Assembly: GCA_003427395.1 (NCBI GenBank)
Contig: BFEA01000514.1
Coordinates: forward strand, 409,316 to 463,622
From: Chara braunii
Lineage: Eukaryota > Streptophyta > Charophyceae > Charales > Characeae
Direction of reading: 5' to 3'
DNA: 54,307 nt
Shown: piece by piece, positions 53,700 through 54,307 of the stretch
Numbering within the stretch: position 1 is the first letter of the stretch
How the letters are laid out: each line of letters opens with the position of its first letter
Translations under genes and position numbers: made by a program
Notes under the pieces: model-generated
The model's input: the letters and a program-made list of their open reading frames with translations, nothing else
The model's database searches: none
What the model was told of the DNA's origin: nothing

Positions 53700-53799
53700 G
53701 CGCAGCCTACGGGCCGCGAATATGGCGGTGCATCTTCCCTTGTTCGAGCGGAAAATTCATTCTCATTTTGCAAATTTGGTGAGTAGTGGAGCGAGGCCC
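53700..53799 (-). mobile_element. One-ended MITE, GGGCCTCGCTCCACTAC family
   Basis: Read on the - strand from 53799, the first ~49 bases match the left end of 52539-52660 and the next ~35 match the interior of 52709-52830 (AGATGCACCGCCAT against AGATACACCACCAT). The far end is decayed. Confidence 0.6.
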
Positions 53800-53997
53800 T
53801 TGGTCACATTTATTGTGCTCTTTCCGAGAACTTGCAGCGAAACAAATGGCACTTCCAAAAATAGATGAATAAATAAATACATAAAAATGAAAAGGCACTT
53901 CCTTCCTCTCCTTGGCTCACCTTTGCAGTGAATCTTCATTTTTCCATCATTGTCCTCTCAGTTTGGGGCTGAACAACCCTAACCAAGATCCCCACTA

Positions 53998-54145
53998 GAG
54001 TCTCGCTCCACTGCTCAACATTCAACATGTATCTGGACCGCAAGGAGGCCTTTTACATTCGGACTGATCAAACATTTTGAACGTACGAGGACCGTTTACA
54101 GGACCAGATACATTTACAAATTCTTGACGTGGGGGGAGGGCCCTA
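53998..54145 (+). mobile_element. Possible decayed member of the same MITE family
   Basis: TCTCGCTCCACTGCTC (54001) matches the family tip with GGGCC decayed. ATGTATCTGGACC at 54027 faces GGACCAGATACAT at 54101 in inverted order, and a GGAGGGCCC end lies near 54143. The fit is weak. Confidence 0.35.
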
Positions 54146-54307
54146 CTCTATTTATTTTGCAGCTCATTTGGCTTCATGATACACATCGTAACTACTGGTA
54201 GGTAGTGAAGGTGAATTGAAAGAAAAAAAAAAAGAATTGAAAGAATTTGAAAGATGATGAAATATTTGAGAGAAGAATATAGCATAGTAAAAAAAAAGAA
54301 AAAAAAA

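Overview
The window is nuclear DNA from a plant-lineage eukaryote, very probably a charophyte green alga such as Chara. It is almost wholly made of transposable elements, most of them decayed. I found no intact host gene, no spliced host gene and no bacterial-style operon. Four things point to the lineage. There is a piece of mitochondrial sdh3, a gene still in the mitochondrion of charophytes and liverworts. There is a mitochondrial-type tRNA-Ile(CAU) next to a truncated Lys-type tRNA. There are chromodomain Ty3/gypsy elements, one with a plant initiator-Met primer binding site. There is a plant-style LINE with APE endonuclease and reverse transcriptase. The genus is an inference.

Layout. 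1-2.3 kb: hairpin-rich, non-coding, possibly LINE leader. 2.3-9.2 kb: a LINE on the + strand with an intact ORF1, an intact endonuclease and reverse transcriptase start, and a frameshifted rest. 9.2-14.1 kb: a broken poly-Asn ORF, the tRNA-bearing mitochondrial insert, and LTR-like pieces beginning TGTGACGCCC, one holding a compact multi-hairpin element. 14.1-22.2 kb: Ty3/gypsy element 1 on the - strand (gag, protease, RT/RNase H, integrase) with an extra third reading frame whose start overlaps the pol stop. 22.2-37.7 kb: two inverted arms, each a ~2 kb block carrying a striking hairpin array plus a ~1.4 kb LTR-like block, around a ~7.4 kb centre with a decayed gag. The right arm is interrupted by a DNA transposon with an 8-bp target duplication. 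37.7-39.9 kb: LINE 3' fragment, SINE-like tail and MITEs. 39.9-48.0 kb: chromovirus element 2 on the - strand, with both LTRs and a primer binding site. 48-49.5 kb: a MITE and simple repeats. 49.5-50.8 kb: a third chromovirus fragment broken by the sdh3 insert. 50.8-54.3 kb: a cluster of MITEs and perfect palindromes.

The strongest candidate for something undescribed is the hairpin array of the two arms. About ten modules carry a conserved AACTTA hexaloop. The three closing base pairs change in compensating ways (CTG/CAG, CTA/TAG, CCA/TGG), and so do the outer stems. This looks like selection on RNA or single-strand structure. A second, unrelated series of hairpins with compensating stems lies at 30.7-31.3 kb. 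Several sites show likely assembly artefacts (runs of N flanked by exact duplications).
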